NCBI GenBank assembly: GCA_017882945.1 | Contig: JADGON010000110.1 | Location: forward strand, 1 to 6,123 | Direction of reading: 5' to 3' | Source: Acidimicrobiia bacterium | GTDB lineage: Bacteria; Actinomycetota; Acidimicrobiia; IMCC26256; JAENVU01 | Length of the DNA: 6,123 nt | Shown: piece after piece, positions 1-5,340 of the stretch | Layout: each line of letters begins with the position of its first letter | How positions within the stretch are numbered: the first letter of the stretch is position 1 | Position numbers and translations under genes: made by a program | The notes under the pieces: generated by a model | The model's input: the letters and a program-made list of their open reading frames with translations, nothing else | What the model was told of the DNA's origin: nothing | Database searches by the model: none

Positions 1-2
1 TC

Positions 3-119
3 GGAACCGTCGTCTATGACCTCGCCGACTTCGGCATCGATCCCGGCGAGCGCCGCGACGCGCTCGCGTCCTACGCGGCCCGCTTCGAGACCGCGGACGA
101 GTCCAAGGCCTCGCGATGA
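3..119 (+). CDS. C-terminal fragment of a possible sulfotransferase family protein
   Basis: Reading from base 3 gives 38 codons without a stop, ending in TGA at 117-119. The start lies before the window. The peptide contains VVYDLADFGIDPGERRDAL followed by SYAARFE. The pattern of aromatic, L-x-DFG-(I/L)-D, an amphipathic helix and Y-x-x-RF resembles the extreme C-terminus of actinobacterial sulfotransferases, which transfer sulfuryl groups from PAPS. No PAPS-binding loop is present in the visible part, so the family is a recollection-based guess. Codon use is strongly GC3, and the TGA overlaps the next gene's ATG as ATGA, which supports a real co-transcribed gene. That a coding sequence ends here is fairly sure; its identity is not. 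Confidence 0.55.
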   Translation, partial: GTVVYDLADFGIDPGERRDALASYAARFETADESKASR

Positions 120-883
120 CCCGTTTCGGTGTGGCGCAGGGTCGCTCCAGCGACCCCAAGTCGCACCGAAACGAGTGGGGTGGGGGGCGGTGGCCGCGGG
201 ATCTGGCGGCGACGGGACTGACGTTGGTGTGGGGCGCGTTCTCGCACCGGATGATCCCCGAGCGCGCCCGACCGGTCGCGGGTGCCGGTGCGGCCCTCGG
301 CCTCGCCGCGTTGGCCCGCGGGTTCGGCGCCGATGCGCGCGATCTCGGCTGCGATCGTCGGGATCTCCCTTCCGGGCTGCGCGTCGGCGCGGTCGCCGCG
401 GGCGCGATCGTCGCCACGATTGCGACCGCCCGCGCGCTCGATCGCCAGGGCAGCGCGTTTCGCGACGCGCGCGTCACCGACGCCTCGCGAGGGGAAGCGG
501 CCCTCCACCTCCTCGTCCGCATCCCGTTCGCGACCGCGCTCGTGGAGGAGCTTGTGTTTCGCGGCGTGATCCTCGGGTTCGGGTTGCGCGAGGGGGACCG
601 GCGCCGCGCGCTGCTGATCAGCTCGATCGGGTTCGGTCTGTGGCATGTCGGCGCGGCCCTGCATCCCGAGCGTCAACGAGCGACCGGCGAAGTGGTCGGC
701 CACCGGCTCGCTACCGGTCCCGCCGTGGTCCTGGGTGATGTGGCCGCGACCACGATCGGCGGGATCGGCTTCGGTTGGCTGCGCCTCCGCTCCGGAAGCA
801 TCGCGGCACCGGCGATCGCCCACGCGGTGCTGAACGCCAGCGCCTACGTGGCGACCCGGTTCAGGCCCGGCGCGGCGCGCTGA
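116..883 (+). CDS. CPBP family intramembrane metalloprotease (Abi/CAAX-like)
   Basis: The 255-residue membrane protein carries the three hallmark motifs of the CPBP (RCE1-like) protease family: EELVFRG at residues 144-150 (EExxxR), FGLWH at 173-177 (FxxxH) and HAVLN at 236-240 (HxxxN). These form the intramembrane active site. Hydrophobic segments lie near 31-45, 55-69, 88-105, 133-155, 165-180, 203-222 and 228-247. Bacterial members serve in prenyl-protein processing, bacteriocin self-immunity or unknown roles, and the substrate here cannot be inferred. The ATG at 116 overlaps the upstream stop (ATGA) and has AAGG 7 nt before it, so translational coupling is likely. However, codons 3-20 are made from a long hairpin (122-173), so a later start such as GTG 227 is conceivable. 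The 3' end overlaps the convergent HD gene by 23 bp. Confidence 0.9.
   Translation: MTRFGVAQGRSSDPKSHRNEWGGGRWPRDLAATGLTLVWGAFSHRMIPERARPVAGAGAALGLAALARGFGADARDLGCDRRDLPSGLRVGAVAAGAIVATIATARALDRQGSAFRDARVTDASRGEAALHLLVRIPFATALVEELVFRGVILGFGLREGDRRRALLISSIGFGLWHVGAALHPERQRATGEVVGHRLATGPAVVLGDVAATTIGGIGFGWLRLRSGSIAAPAIAHAVLNASAYVATRFRPGAAR
122..173. repeat. Long imperfect palindrome / hairpin (REP-like)
   Basis: The outer arms CGTTTCGGTG (122-131) and CACCGAAACG (164-173) are exact reverse complements. The next four positions (132-135 with 160-163) pair as two Watson-Crick and two G-T wobble pairs. A 3x3 internal loop follows, then an inner perfect stem GGGTCGCT (139-146) with AGCGACCC (149-156). 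The hairpin begins 3 nt after the stop of the upstream gene and lies inside the first codons of the CPBP reading frame. It has no T-tract. It could be a dispersed repetitive palindrome, an mRNA stabiliser or attenuator, or the end of the upstream transcript. Confidence 0.7.
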
Positions 884-1442
884 AGATCTCGCGCACCAGC
901 GGCTCGAAGTGCTCGAGCGGCGGCGTGTCGTAGTCGGGGTCGAACGAGGTCTGGTCCCACTCATCCGCGAAGCGCTCGGCGAGGTCGTACGCCGGGTGGC
1001 CCACGTACTGCTGGCGAGCCTCCGGATCCTTGCCCATGAACCCGTAGTAGTGCCGGCCCTGGAAGTCCTGGTGCACCTGGACCATCCACACGACGTCGTC
1101 CCGCACGTACGGCTTCAGCAGCGCCGCGGCGACGGCCGGGTGGTTCGGCTCGGACACAGCCTTCGCGATGTCATGACACAACGCGGCGGCGACGATCTCC
1201 TTGTCCGCGCCGGCGCGCTCGGCGCGTGCCGCGGTCTGGCACACATGCGTGAGCTGGTCCACCGCGAATCCGTTCGTGATCCCCGAGAGCGCGCGCAGCA
1301 TCCCGAGCATGCGGTCGGGGACGTTGGCCCAGTCGTCGACGGACTCACGAGCGATGTGGTCCCACTGCTCGCGGGTCGACTCGTCCATGCGGGCAAATGT
1401 TCCCCGATCCGTCGCGGGGTCGGTCGTGGTCGCGTCGTGCAT
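861..1442 (-). CDS. HD-domain protein, PhnZ/MIOX-like putative oxygenase
   Basis: The 193-residue protein has an HD-domain metal-ligand series: H66 (QLTHVCQTA), H90-D91 (LCHDIAK), H101 (PNHPA), H124 (VQVHQDF) and D163 within DEWDQTSFDPDYD. The size, the extra histidines and the 24-residue gap between the first His and the HD pair resemble PhnZ and inositol-oxygenase-type diiron HD oxygenases rather than nucleotide phosphohydrolases, which need fewer ligands. The substrate is unknown. ATG 1442 is preferred over GTG 1445 because GGGAG (1452-1448) sits 5 nt upstream of it. The gene starts 13 nt after the aldolase remnant's stop, so the two form an operon, probably under the divergent TetR protein. 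An HD phosphohydrolase function remains possible. The final 23 bp overlap the CPBP gene. Confidence 0.85.
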   Translation of the reverse strand: MHDATTTDPATDRGTFARMDESTREQWDHIARESVDDWANVPDRMLGMLRALSGITNGFAVDQLTHVCQTAARAERAGADKEIVAAALCHDIAKAVSEPNHPAVAAALLKPYVRDDVVWMVQVHQDFQGRHYYGFMGKDPEARQQYVGHPAYDLAERFADEWDQTSFDPDYDTPPLEHFEPLVREIFSAPRRA

Positions 1443-1455
1443 CACTGCTCCCGGG

Positions 1456-1969
1456 TCACTCGTCGAGAAGGTCGGGCTGGTCTTCGACGATTCGTTGGTA
1501 CAGCGGCTGGAACGTGAACCACCCGGCCGCGTTGGAACCGGACTCGGAGAAGACCTGGCGTGCGGCCTCGTCGTCGATCGGCACCGGCGTGCCGGCCGCC
1601 TCGGCCAGCAACGTGACGTGGCAGCACTGCTCCATCCGGATGAACCACCAGGCTGCCTCGTCGACCGAGTGCCCGACGGTCAGCAGTCCGTGGTTGCGCA
1701 GGATCGCGGCCTTGTTCGAGCCGAGCGCTGCCGCGATCCGGTCGCCTTCCTCGCGGTCGAGCACCACCCCCCGGAAGCCGTCGTACAGCGCAGTCGGTCT
1801 GCTCGGGGTCCCGAGCCGTGATGTGGCCGGCCACCCCTTCGTCGAAGCCGTAGCGCGAGAACAGCCGGAACGCGGCGGCGAGTCGCTGCTTGCGGTGGCG
1901 CCGCTCGTCGGTGATGGAGGTGGCCCCGGAGTACGGGAACTCGAGCGGGGTCTCGACGGTCGACACCAT
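1456..1969 (-). pseudogene. Class II aldolase/adducin family protein, internally deleted and frameshifted
   Basis: Intact relatives of about 250-260 residues are Zn-dependent aldolases or related lyases. The N-terminal 59 residues (1969-1793, ending ARDPEQTD) match the family start, including RLFSRYGFDEGVAGHITARD. The C-terminal half lies in another frame (about 1788-1456), beginning ALYDGFRGVVLDREEGDR and continuing through the conserved ILRNHGLLTVG and AAWWFIRMEQC. The intervening 80 or so residues are missing. In the family these include the NPFG segment and the H-x-H zinc ligands, so activity is very unlikely. The 514-bp length is not a multiple of three. The start is ATG 1969, with AGGAGG (1981-1976) 6 nt upstream; GTG 1972 would be too close. 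The junction lies near 1785-1793. A true deletion and a sequencing or assembly error cannot be distinguished here. Confidence 0.85.
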
Positions 1970-1975
1970 CACGAT

Positions 1976-1981
1976 CCTCCT
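1976..1981 (-). promoter_or_regulatory. Ribosome binding site of the aldolase gene
   Basis: The minus strand reads AGGAGG, a perfect Shine-Dalgarno core, 6 nt before ATG 1969 and only 3 nt before the alternative GTG 1972. This decides the start in favour of the ATG. Confidence 0.85.
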
Positions 1982-1999
1982 GGGTCTCGGGCGCCCGGG

Positions 2000-2015
2000 C
2001 TGAACGCTTGTTCAG
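2000..2015. promoter_or_regulatory. Probable TetR-family operator (CTGAAC-N4-GTTCAG)
   Basis: A perfect 6-bp inverted repeat, CTGAAC (2000-2005) and GTTCAG (2010-2015), is separated by GCTT. Its size and symmetry suit a TetR dimer. It lies between the divergent TetR gene and the aldolase/HD operon and overlaps the -10 region of the minus-strand promoter, which suits repression of that operon. Whether the same site also controls the tetR-like gene is not clear, as it lies 90-100 bp upstream of that start. Confidence 0.65.
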
Positions 2016-2042
2016 TCTGGCACGGCACCCCGATGCGGTCAA
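2014..2042 (-). promoter_or_regulatory. Promoter of the aldolase/HD operon
   Basis: On the minus strand a -35 box TTGACC (2042-2037) is followed by a 17-bp spacer and a -10-like CAGACT (2019-2014). The predicted transcript would start near 2007, giving a leader of about 40 nt to the AGGAGG and ATG of the aldolase gene. The -10 box is one mismatch from TAGACT, acceptable for a high-GC housekeeping promoter. The palindrome at 2000-2015 overlaps its -10 and start site. Confidence 0.55.
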
Positions 2043-2045
2043 GAT

Positions 2046-2061
2046 GGTCAGGTTCCTGACC
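2046..2061. promoter_or_regulatory. Second palindrome upstream of the TetR gene
   Basis: GGTCAGG (2046-2052) and CCTGACC (2055-2061) form a perfect inverted repeat around TT. It lies between the operon's -35 box (2037-2042) and the TetR start, and the motif GGTCA also occurs at 2037-2041 in direct orientation. It may be a second regulator site, possibly autoregulatory, or an RNA hairpin in the regulator's leader. Its sequence differs from the CTGAAC palindrome, so a single protein recognising both is not assured. Confidence 0.45.
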
Positions 2062-2090
2062 GGCTGTTCATCGCGCCATCCGACCACCTC

Positions 2091-2096
2091 GAGGAG
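2091..2096 (+). promoter_or_regulatory. Ribosome binding site deciding the TetR start
   Basis: GAGGAG ends 7 nt before GTG 2104. The upstream in-frame candidates TTG 2008 and ATG 2044 lack a comparable site. TTG 2008 also falls inside the operator, and ATG 2044 directly abuts the second palindrome. Confidence 0.75.
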
Positions 2097-2103
2097 CAGT
2101 TCC

Positions 2104-2718
2104 GTGGCCGCAGCACTTCCCGATGATCTCACGGCCCGGGCACGGATCCGCGAGGCGGCGTTCCGGCGCTTCGCCGACCAGGGCGTCGAGGGAACGTCGC
2201 TCCGAGCGATCGCCGAGGACGCCGGGACGTCCGCCGCGCTCGTCGTGCACCACTTCGGCTCCAAGGACGGCCTCGTGCGCGCCGTGGACGACGCCGCGGT
2301 CGCCGCGTTCCGCAGCGAGATCGCGAAGCTGGCGACCGACCGCGCGCCGGACGCGCTGTCGGCCGACTTCGGTGCCGTGTTCGAGCGGGTCATCGGTGGC
2401 GACCCGGTGATGCGCGCGTACCTTCGGCGCGCGCTGCTCCAGAACGAGCCGTCGAGCACCGCGCTGCTCGACGAGCTGCTCCAAGCGACCCGCAGGGGTC
2501 TGGACGTGCTCGAGCGTTCCGGTGGATTGCGCGAGGTGGAGGACCCCGAGTGGCGGCCGTACCAGGTGCTGTTCATCGCCTTGGGCTCGATGCTGCTCGA
2601 GCCATTGCTCCAACGTGAGCTCGGCGGGCACGCGTTCGACCGTGACGTCGTGCGCAGCCGCGGCATCGCGAATCTCGACTTCTTCGCCCACGGCCTCCTC
2701 GCGACCTCGCCGCGCTGA
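2104..2718 (+). CDS. TetR/AcrR family transcriptional regulator
   Basis: The 204-residue protein, a normal length for TetR regulators, starts at GTG 2104. Residues 11-58 form the DNA-binding domain: a first helix (ARIREAAFRRFADQGVEG), then the helix-turn-helix TSLRAIAEDAGTSAALVVHHF and the typical SKDGLV stretch. Residues from about 60 onward form the variable ligand-binding and dimerisation domain, ending DFFAHGLLATSPR. It diverges from the aldolase/HD operon, and a palindromic operator overlaps that operon's promoter, so it most likely represses the operon and is relieved by a pathway metabolite that cannot be named. The frame is open back to TTG 2008, but that extension adds 32 low-complexity residues and is unlikely. 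The gene ends 13 bp before the convergent hydrolase gene. Confidence 0.92.
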   Translation: MAAALPDDLTARARIREAAFRRFADQGVEGTSLRAIAEDAGTSAALVVHHFGSKDGLVRAVDDAAVAAFRSEIAKLATDRAPDALSADFGAVFERVIGGDPVMRAYLRRALLQNEPSSTALLDELLQATRRGLDVLERSGGLREVEDPEWRPYQVLFIALGSMLLEPLLQRELGGHAFDRDVVRSRGIANLDFFAHGLLATSPR

Positions 2719-2725
2719 GGCGCCG

Positions 2726-2739
2726 CCGGCTTCAGCCGG
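2726..2739. terminator. Short bidirectional hairpin between convergent genes
   Basis: CCGGC (2726-2730), loop TTCA, GCCGG (2735-2739) lies between the converging TetR and hydrolase genes and includes the hydrolase stop codon. The stem has only 5 bp and there is no T-tract, so its role as a terminator is speculative. Confidence 0.3.
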
Positions 2740-4798
2740 GTGGCAGATGCTCCGGAATCGGAATGCTGGCGCCGCCGCCCGCCCCGAACTCGCCTTCGGC
2801 GACGGACTGCACGATCAACGCAAGGTGGTCATCACGGTCGAGGCCCTGCTCGTGCAAGTCGCTCAGCGCACGTTCGATGACGGTCGCGGCGAGGCTCTTG
2901 CCGGTCGCCCCGTGCGTAGTGATCCACTCACTGCGCTGGAGCTCCTCGAGCTCGAGCCACTCCGCGATCGCGTCGAGCTGGGCCTCGGTCGCGTGGAAGC
3001 CGAGGGCGGCGTTGAAGAACGGGAGCAGGTCCGCGCGGTAATCGTGGCCCTTGGCCGCGAACCTTCCGGGCACGACGTTCGCCGAGTTCTTCATGTCCAC
3101 GAGCACCTGGAAGAACGCGGTGCTCGGCATCCAGCGCATGCTCTTCGGCACCTGCGAGGGGCGGGTTTCGGGGGGGCCGAGCCAGACCGGCGCCTGGATC
3201 ATGAGCTCGGGGCCGAAGAGCGCGACTCCGTCGTCGTGGTGCGTGATCATCAGGTACCGGATCCCGGCGCGTTCCTCCGGGTCGAGCGCGTGCCATTCGT
3301 TGATGTTGCTGAACACGCGCACGACGCCGTGGTCGACGTCAGAGCGGCCGTCGAAGAGCACCTGCTCCTTCCATTTGCTGAAGTGCGGAGTGCCGATCCA
3401 GATCGCGTGGTCGATGCCGGTGTCCATGAGCCCCTGGGTGCCGCGGTCGACGAAGGGGTCCTGGCTCGTCCACGCACCGAGGCTCTCGCCGAAGAGCACG
3501 AACTTCGGGCGCTGGGCTTCCGGGATGCCCGCCAGGCGCGCTTGGAGCGCGTCGAGCAGCATTCTCGCCTGTGCGCGACCTTCGTGGACCCGATCGAGCG
3601 AGAGGACCGACGGGCGGGCGGCGTACTGCATAGCAACGGTGGCGCAGTCACCCCGCGCCAGGAGCTCGAGCGCGGTCACCGCGGCATAGTTCACGTAGCC
3701 GGTGCCGGTCGGGGACGCGACGAGCAACCACGAGCGCTCGAAGGCACCCGTACGCTCGAGGTCGTCGAGCACGAGCGCGACCCGTTCCTCTTCGGTCTCG
3801 GCGCTCGCGAGCCCCGCGTAGACGCGGATGGGCGGGACCGCGACGTCCTCACCCATCACCTCGCGGACCTTCTCGGGTGACGTGACCGTCCATACGAACC
3901 GCCGCCCCTGCTTCGAGAGCGAGTCGAAGGAGACACCACTGGCCACGCTGCCCGACACGTACGGGTTCGGGGGCGGGATGTCGAAGGCAGCCTCCACCGA
4001 GGTCTCCTTGCGCTCGATCCCGCCGAGCACGTGCTCGATGAGGAACCGGGTCGCGCTGCCGAGGGTGAGGAGCGCGACTGCGTGGCCGAGTGGGAGCGCG
4101 ACCTCCTCGCTCACCGGGAGCAGCCGGGCGGCGATCCGGGCGACGCGGTCGGCCAGCACCCGTTCACCCAGGCTGATCGTCGAAGCGCCGACGGCCACCC
4201 CGATTCCCAAACCGAGCGCCTTGATCGGCGCGACCGCCGCGCTGTCAGACGGAGCGTCCGCGTCGAGGCGTTCGGCGCGGCGCCTTCGGAGCTCCAGTGC
4301 GGCGGCCAGCACGCCGGCCGCGGGAACCACGACGGGCACGGTGTTCGGGGTCTCGCGCCGAAACGTCCCGACGGCTTCCTGCAGCCCGCCGATGATCGCC
4401 CCGGCCGAACCCGTCATCGTGAGCCAGTAGCCACTCGTGCGCGCCGCGGCGCGCGGCAACGGCTCGCGATCGCGCTGCTTGAACGCGCGCTGCATCCCGA
4501 TCCCGGCGGCGATCGCCACCGCGTCGAGCGCCACCGAGGCGCGACCCCAGGCCACGTTGTCCGCACGCTGGCCCGTCTTGCGCAGTGCCACCAGCGCGGC
4601 GGATTGGATGGTCTCCTGGATGAGCGAGACGAAGGCATGGTTCGAGGCGATCGAGAGACCGGTGACGATCGCCTGGTCCGTGGTGGGTCGCGGCATGAGG
4701 GTGCGCTGGAACGTCAGGGGCACGTTCGCCGCGGCCAGCAGCATCCCCGACTGATCCGCGCGGAAGCGCAGCGACTGGACCCGCTGGCGGCGCGACAT
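2732..4798 (-). CDS. Membrane-anchored alpha/beta-hydrolase family protein (Abhydrolase_9 type)
   Basis: This 688-residue protein has two parts. Residues 1-260 contain about five or six hydrophobic segments (near 43-72, 85-102, 123-140, 154-170, 192-211, 234-257), as in Abhydrolase_9_N. Residues 295-605 match the Abhydrolase_9 catalytic domain known from actinobacteria: PPIRVYAGLASA (322-333), ERTGAFERS (348-356), PTGTGYVN (363-370), the nucleophile elbow FGESLGAW (Ser439), HHDD (520-523) as the likely acid, and KGHDY (583-587) with His585 as the catalytic base. It probably acts as a membrane-bound esterase or lipase-like enzyme; the substrate is unknown. Residues 606-688 form an extra helical tail ending in a Gly/Pro-rich stretch. 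The ATG at 4798 has GGGAG (4808-4804) 5 nt upstream. It is monocistronic and divergent from the 69-residue gene. Confidence 0.88.
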   Translation of the reverse strand: MSRRQRVQSLRFRADQSGMLLAAANVPLTFQRTLMPRPTTDQAIVTGLSIASNHAFVSLIQETIQSAALVALRKTGQRADNVAWGRASVALDAVAIAAGIGMQRAFKQRDREPLPRAAARTSGYWLTMTGSAGAIIGGLQEAVGTFRRETPNTVPVVVPAAGVLAAALELRRRRAERLDADAPSDSAAVAPIKALGLGIGVAVGASTISLGERVLADRVARIAARLLPVSEEVALPLGHAVALLTLGSATRFLIEHVLGGIERKETSVEAAFDIPPPNPYVSGSVASGVSFDSLSKQGRRFVWTVTSPEKVREVMGEDVAVPPIRVYAGLASAETEEERVALVLDDLERTGAFERSWLLVASPTGTGYVNYAAVTALELLARGDCATVAMQYAARPSVLSLDRVHEGRAQARMLLDALQARLAGIPEAQRPKFVLFGESLGAWTSQDPFVDRGTQGLMDTGIDHAIWIGTPHFSKWKEQVLFDGRSDVDHGVVRVFSNINEWHALDPEERAGIRYLMITHHDDGVALFGPELMIQAPVWLGPPETRPSQVPKSMRWMPSTAFFQVLVDMKNSANVVPGRFAAKGHDYRADLLPFFNAALGFHATEAQLDAIAEWLELEELQRSEWITTHGATGKSLAATVIERALSDLHEQGLDRDDHLALIVQSVAEGEFGAGGGASIPIPEHLPPG

Positions 4799-4862
4799 GT
4801 GCTCTCCCTCGTGACGGCGACCTCAGCTCGGGGCGATTCTGTCCCAAGTTCCGACAGCGAGT

Positions 4863-4876
4863 CGTCAAGATTGACT
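4863..4876. promoter_or_regulatory. Back-to-back -35 boxes in the divergent region
   Basis: TTGACG on the minus strand (4868-4863) and TTGACT on the plus strand (4871-4876) lie two bases apart, and their shared part is the palindrome GTCAA-GA-TTGAC. They would serve the hydrolase gene leftward and the 69-residue gene rightward. Convincing -10 boxes at 16-18 bp are missing on both sides; the nearest are TCCGAT at 4895-4900 (plus, 18-bp spacer) and CAGAAT on the minus strand about 21 bp away. The palindrome could instead be a regulator site. Confidence 0.35.
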
Positions 4877-4918
4877 CAAGCGCCCGGGCGATCCTCCGAT
4901 ACGGGTAGAGAAGGGAAT

Positions 4919-4939
4919 CCGACCCGCTCGATGGGTCGG
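4919..4939 (+). promoter_or_regulatory. Leader hairpin before the 69-residue gene
   Basis: CCGACCC (4919-4925) and GGGTCGG (4933-4939) pair perfectly around a 7-nt loop. The hairpin ends 11 nt before the AGGAGG ribosome binding site, so it lies in the mRNA leader if transcription starts near 4905. It may stabilise the message or modulate translation; no known riboswitch fold is recognised. Confidence 0.4.
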
Positions 4940-4961
4940 GCCCGGCCGCAAGGAGGACGCC

Positions 4962-5171
4962 ATGACCTACGGGGTCACTGTCCAGACACTCGACCGCAGC
5001 GAAGGCAACGGCGTGACGATGCTGCTCGTCGAGGCCGGCGACGCGTGGGCCGCGGAGCTCCGCGCCCGCCAGATCGCGGAGCTCCAGTTCCGCTGCACCG
5101 TGCTCGTCGACCATGCAGTTCCGTGCCCCGGCTTCGTGCCGAGCGCGCAGTCCCTTCTCCCCCTCGACTGA
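4962..5171 (+). CDS. Small protein of unknown function, 69 residues
   Basis: The ATG at 4962 has a perfect AGGAGG (4951-4956) at 5-nt spacing, and third codon positions are strongly G/C, so this is very likely a real gene despite its size. I do not recognise the family. The first 27 residues (MTYGVTVQTLDRSEGNGVTM then LLVEAGD) look like beta strands. A charged helix AWAAELRARQIAELQ (29-42) and a strand FRCTVLVDH follow, then a Pro/Cys-containing tail with C45 and C55. There is no signal peptide or membrane segment, so it is probably a small cytosolic alpha/beta protein. It stands alone, with a hairpin leader before it and a hairpin 32 nt after its stop, and it is divergent from the hydrolase gene. 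Confidence 0.72.
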   Translation: MTYGVTVQTLDRSEGNGVTMLLVEAGDAWAAELRARQIAELQFRCTVLVDHAVPCPGFVPSAQSLLPLD

Positions 5172-5202
5172 GCCCCGGACCCGTCTCCTGCGTCCACCGC
5201 GC

Positions 5203-5220
5203 GTGGCCTTCCCAGGCCAC
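5203..5220 (+). terminator. Hairpin after the 69-residue gene
   Basis: GTGGCCT (5203-5209), loop TCCC and AGGCCAC (5214-5220) form a perfect GC-rich 7-bp stem 32 nt after the stop. There is no T-tract, which is common for terminators in high-GC actinobacteria. Confidence 0.5.
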
Positions 5221-5250
5221 ATCACAGAACCCTCACGTTGGGATGGCATC

Positions 5251-5270
5251 GTCATCACGCCCGTGATGAC
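5251..5270. repeat. Perfect 8-bp inverted repeat upstream of the secreted protein gene
   Basis: GTCATCAC (5251-5258) and GTGATGAC (5263-5270) flank GCCC. It lies 30 bp after the first hairpin and 70 bp before the next start codon. It could be a second terminator in tandem or a dimeric regulator's operator. It is not GC-rich in the stem, which favours a protein-binding site somewhat. Apart from these two hairpins, nothing else was recognised in 5172-5325. Confidence 0.5.
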
Positions 5271-5340
5271 TACTGGGGGCAGCCGTGGATCCCGGCAGAT
5301 CGCCTGGGGGGAAATCCTCGACGTCGAGAGGTGGAACGAG

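Noticed and set aside
16..738. 240-codon plus-strand frame at the window start
   Set aside because: It is extremely Arg/Pro-rich and overlaps both the upstream C-terminal tail and the CPBP gene in a different frame.
861..883. 23-bp convergent overlap of the CPBP and HD genes as a special antisense arrangement
   Set aside because: Short tail-to-tail overlaps are common in compact high-GC genomes, and both reading frames are well supported.
71..964. 297-codon minus-strand frame opposite the CPBP gene
   Set aside because: The plus-strand frame has three diagnostic protease motifs. The minus frame is low-complexity, rich in Arg, Ala and Glu.
1456..1767. C-terminal aldolase half as a separate 103-residue gene
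   Set aside because: It starts mid-domain at an internal GTG codon with no ribosome binding site, and matching family sequence extends upstream of that codon, so it is a remnant of one broken gene.
2008..2103. N-terminal extension of the TetR protein from TTG 2008 or ATG 2044
   Set aside because: It adds residues unlike TetR N-termini and overlaps the operator or palindrome. GTG 2104 has a well-placed GAGGAG.
2522..3880. 452-codon open plus-strand frame opposite the hydrolase
   Set aside because: It lies antisense to a well-supported Abhydrolase_9-type gene. Its product is rich in Arg, His, Glu and Val, with no recognisable domain, as expected for the mirror frame of GC3-biased coding DNA.
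4031..5266. 411-codon plus-strand frame spanning the hydrolase start and the 69-residue gene
   Set aside because: Arg-rich shadow sequence crossing two real genes and a promoter region, with no ribosome binding site and no family resemblance.
5113..5340. N-terminal extension of the small secreted protein
   Set aside because: It would place the signal peptide internally and run through two hairpins and the end of the 69-residue gene.
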